Origin: JACDBD01 sp050743385
GTDB lineage: Bacteria; Actinomycetota; Acidimicrobiia; IMCC26256; JACDBD01
Direction of reading: 5' to 3'
Length of the DNA stretch: 10,717 nt
Assembly: GCA_050743385.1 (NCBI GenBank)
Contig: JBOGFJ010000051.1
Location: 1 to 10,717 of the forward strand
This document shows positions 10,574 to 10,717 of this stretch, piece by piece. Under the pieces are notes generated by a model. That model was not told where the DNA came from, did no database searches, and worked only from the letters and a program-made list of their open reading frames with translations. Positions within the stretch are counted from its first letter, which is position 1, and every line of letters starts with the position of its first letter. The translations under genes and the position numbers were made by a program.

Positions 10574-10649
10574 GGCCCCGTCGTCTAGTGGCCTAGGACG
10601 CCGCCCTCTCAAGGCGGAAGCGGCAGTTCGAATCTGCTCGGGGCTGCCA
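10574..10649 (+). tRNA. trnE: tRNA-Glu (anticodon CTC), CCA encoded
   Basis: The acceptor GGCCCCG (10574-10580) pairs with CGGGGCT (10639-10645), with G1-U72 wobble as is common in actinobacterial tRNA-Glu. The D-stem is GTCT/GGAC (with one wobble). The anticodon stem CCGCC/GGCGG surrounds loop CTCTCAA with CTC at 10608-10610, and the T-stem GGCAG/CTGCT surrounds TTCGAAT. Discriminator G10646 is followed by encoded CCA (10647-10649). Spacing from tRNA-Gln is 49 nt, so a joint precursor is likely. Confidence 0.96.
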
Positions 10650-10651
10650 GC

Positions 10652-10685
10652 AACGACCCGGCGCACACACCGCGCCGGGTCGTTT
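10652..10685 (+). terminator. Intrinsic terminator after tRNA-Glu
   Basis: A perfect 13-bp stem, AACGACCCGGCGC (10652-10664) with GCGCCGGGTCGTT (10672-10684), has a 7-nt loop ACACACC and TTT at 10683-10685. It begins 2 nt after the encoded CCA and is the strongest terminator in the window. Confidence 0.85.
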
Positions 10686-10703
10686 CGCGTTCAAAACGCG
10701 TTT
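10686..10703 (+). terminator. Second, short terminator hairpin in tandem
   Basis: CGCGTT (10686-10691) pairs with AACGCG (10695-10700) around a CAA loop and is followed by TTT (10701-10703). It follows directly on the 13-bp terminator stem. A back-up terminator is the likely role. Confidence 0.5.
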
Positions 10704-10717
10704 GTCAAGCACTGATG

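Overview
The window is high-GC bacterial chromosome (about two thirds G+C by eye). The genes have GTG/TTG/ATG starts, several probable leaderless promoters and Actinobacteria-like housekeeping proteins. The mix (leuB-ilvE-cimA, gltX beside tRNA-Gln and tRNA-Glu, a proline-rich protein of unknown function, an acyl-CoA dehydrogenase) suggests a free-living actinobacterium, perhaps of the class Acidimicrobiia. That placement is an inference from protein style and no marker gene settles it.

Layout. Positions 2-124 carry the C-terminal end of a hydantoinase B/oxoprolinase-type protein (+), followed by a hairpin and two copies of a 23-nt repeat. A minus-strand block follows: an AI-2E-family membrane protein (2614 to 1484), a membrane-anchored YceI-family protein (1413 to 721) and greA (679 to 209). 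At about 2690-2740 lies a divergent promoter region. Rightward from it runs a short leader and then leuB (2850-3842), ilvE (3847-4767) and cimA (4754-6361), closed by a nested hairpin. Next come a 182-aa protein of unknown function (6465-7013), an acyl-CoA dehydrogenase (7047-8213) preceded by a perfect 9-bp inverted repeat, a long hairpin, gltX (8360-9787), a DUF218 membrane protein (9787-10467), tRNA-Gln(CTG), tRNA-Glu(CTC) and tandem terminators.

The most interesting element is the leader of leuB-ilvE-cimA. An 11-codon ORF (MDHAATVIVIP, 2740-2775) has four consecutive Val/Ile codons. Its stop codon is followed by a 9-bp hairpin (2775-2799) and a UUCG-capped intrinsic terminator with five T's (2806-2829), about 20 nt before leuB. 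This has the layout of a ribosome-mediated transcription attenuator sensing valine and isoleucine. The operon fits: CimA makes citramalate from pyruvate and acetyl-CoA, LeuB can serve both the leucine and the citramalate (isoleucine) branches, and IlvE does the final transamination.

A second theme is translation. GltX, tRNA-Gln and tRNA-Glu are neighbours, as expected if a non-discriminating GluRS charges both tRNAs and an amidotransferase completes Gln-tRNA. The DUF218 gene between them ends inside tRNA-Gln: its TAA stop is part of the tRNA D-arm. A recurring pattern is a TAnnnT box exactly 9 nt before a start codon (greA, the leader peptide, the acyl-CoA dehydrogenase), consistent with leaderless or near-leaderless transcripts.
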